Shown here in pieces: positions 62,853 to 64,000 of a stretch of DNA of 64,000 nt; position 1 is the stretch's first letter, and each line of letters begins with the position of its first letter. Source of the DNA: Pseudorasbora parva. Taxonomy: Eukaryota; Chordata; Actinopteri; Cypriniformes; Gobionidae. The notes under the pieces were generated by a model. The model was given only the letters and a program-made list of their open reading frames with translations, was not told where the DNA came from and searched no databases. Location of the stretch: contig NC_090174.1 of NCBI RefSeq assembly GCF_024679245.1, positions 16,786,933 through 16,850,932 of the forward strand, in the 5' to 3' direction. The position numbers and the translations under genes are program-made.

Positions 62853-64000
62853 GCGCGCGTGCGCGTGTTTTCTATACATGGGCTTTACAGAAGGTCATTC
62901 TGTTTTTGAAAAGACACATGTCTTAAAATTAATTATTTACTGATAAAAATCAAATTGATTTAAAAAGTAAATTTCACATGATTTTCTAGTTTATAAGTTG
63001 TCTGGGTATCACCAGACCAAGCTCAATTTAAGATTTGATCAATGAGCATTATTTGAATGACTCTGTATGCAATTGGATAGTCAACTAAACAGACTACTAA
63101 ACTCGCCAATAGCGTGCCAGGTGAATAAGTTAGTCTGTGATTTGTTCCCGCAAAAGTGTAACAGAAGCAGTAGAAATGAATGTACAGGTTTTCAGACTGT
63201 GTTGCAGGGCGAAGTCAAATCGCTGGCAGATCAGGCTGGGTTTACCCAGTCAGTCTAAGTAAATTTTATAATAAAGTTTATAATAAACTTCCATAAAATT
63301 TAGACGCGCATCTTACTCTTACCTCACACTAATATTAAAATCATTGCTGCAGTTTCTGTGATTTGGCTCCAATTGGTAATTTTGTAATTAACATTTTTTT
63401 ATTGGATGCTACAAATATTGAAATGAAAGCATGCTTAATTGCATAAGATTGTAAATAGCTAAGGTAGGTCAAAAACACATGTAGAGAAGTGTTAGGATAA
63501 TACAATATCACCATTCGGACGGTATTCTGCGCTCATTTAAAATTGATGTGACATCATCTGACATGAAACTGATTCATTAAATTGAATTGATCTCATAGAT
63601 GTGACTGTTGTGGTTCGTAGTCATAGCAGCACCAACTGCTGCAGTTAATGTGGTGAATCCACTTTCATTTGTAGGGCACAAACAATATAGTTTTATATGA
63701 TTCGTTTAACAATTGTGTTAATAAAATAAAAAGACCATGAATTAAATACTGGCCTTCTGGACTTACAAAATTTTGAGCTGCAAAAGATAACTTTCCACAT
63801 ATTTGAAAATTACCTATTATATCATATTACATTAGAATTCATCTATATTTAAATTACATCATGGGTGTGGCTTGTGGTCATAGCGGCACCAGCTGCTGCG
63901 GTAAATGTGGCATATTTGAGCGATTTTAAAATACTCTCCTGTTTAAATGCATATTGCCTGTCTTGCACAATTTGCCTGAAGCCACCGGGATGGTGGTGCC
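60842..64000 (+). repeat. Modular fish repeat, copy C, runs to window edge
   Basis: Starts agggcccaagccctgaaagg with GC-rich hairpin sequence. Repeated modules with gcgccacc...caggaagtg follow, then a GT/GC-rich microsatellite (62791-62870) and the conserved 63-codon frame (63067-63258). The last bases ggtggtgcc would continue into the gctgctcgcagc terminus seen in copy B. Confidence 0.7.

Overview
The window is vertebrate, most likely a teleost and probably a cyprinid. The evidence is the mix of mobile elements: a fish-type Ty3/gypsy element, an ORF1-esterase L2/CR1-like LINE, a restriction-like-endonuclease LINE, L1-like LINEs, a zinc-finger hAT transposase, long-TIR non-autonomous DNA elements, and very abundant CA/GT and TA microsatellites. 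I found no host protein-coding gene, no tRNA or rRNA gene and no CRISPR array. Almost everything I can support is a transposable element (TE), a fragment of one, or satellite-like DNA, often nested.

Layout. 1-4182: Ty3/gypsy retrotransposon on the minus strand with integrase upstream of reverse transcriptase (RT); its 5' LTR and a tRNA-Phe-type primer-binding site are at the right. 4985-10346: hAT element (minus strand), split by a 1.33-kb fold-back element. 10352-16404: two related long-TIR elements fused end to end, apparently inserted into the target-site duplication (TSD) of the hAT. 16524-19411 and 29816-32781: two opposite copies of an unclassified element with 2-bp GA duplications and a conserved two-exon mini reading frame. 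19962-24892: a three-level nest around a CACTA-like element. 25857-27713: long solo-LTR-like sequence. 28950-37030: two decayed L1-like LINEs. 37425-40440: a satellite-like array of alternating units with embedded CA runs. 42084-47966: two head-to-tail copies of a LINE with a restriction-like endonuclease; the second is uninterrupted. 49095-54309: a nearly intact L2/CR1-like LINE (minus strand), inserted in a modular fish repeat. 47967-64000: several copies of that modular repeat, two of them forming a giant inverted repeat.

The genes do not form a pathway. They are separate self-replicating units (RT/endonuclease, integrase, hAT transposase) plus non-autonomous elements that would need such proteins in trans. 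The most informative signals are the scarless LINE tandem at 44298/44299, the single-frame ORF1-TGA-ORF2 layout of the L2-like LINE without an AUG before the endonuclease domain, the empty sites that can be read from paralogous or coding sequence, and the conserved ATG/splice-donor exon in the GA-target element. All comparisons were made by eye; divergence values and family names need alignment and repeat-library searches.
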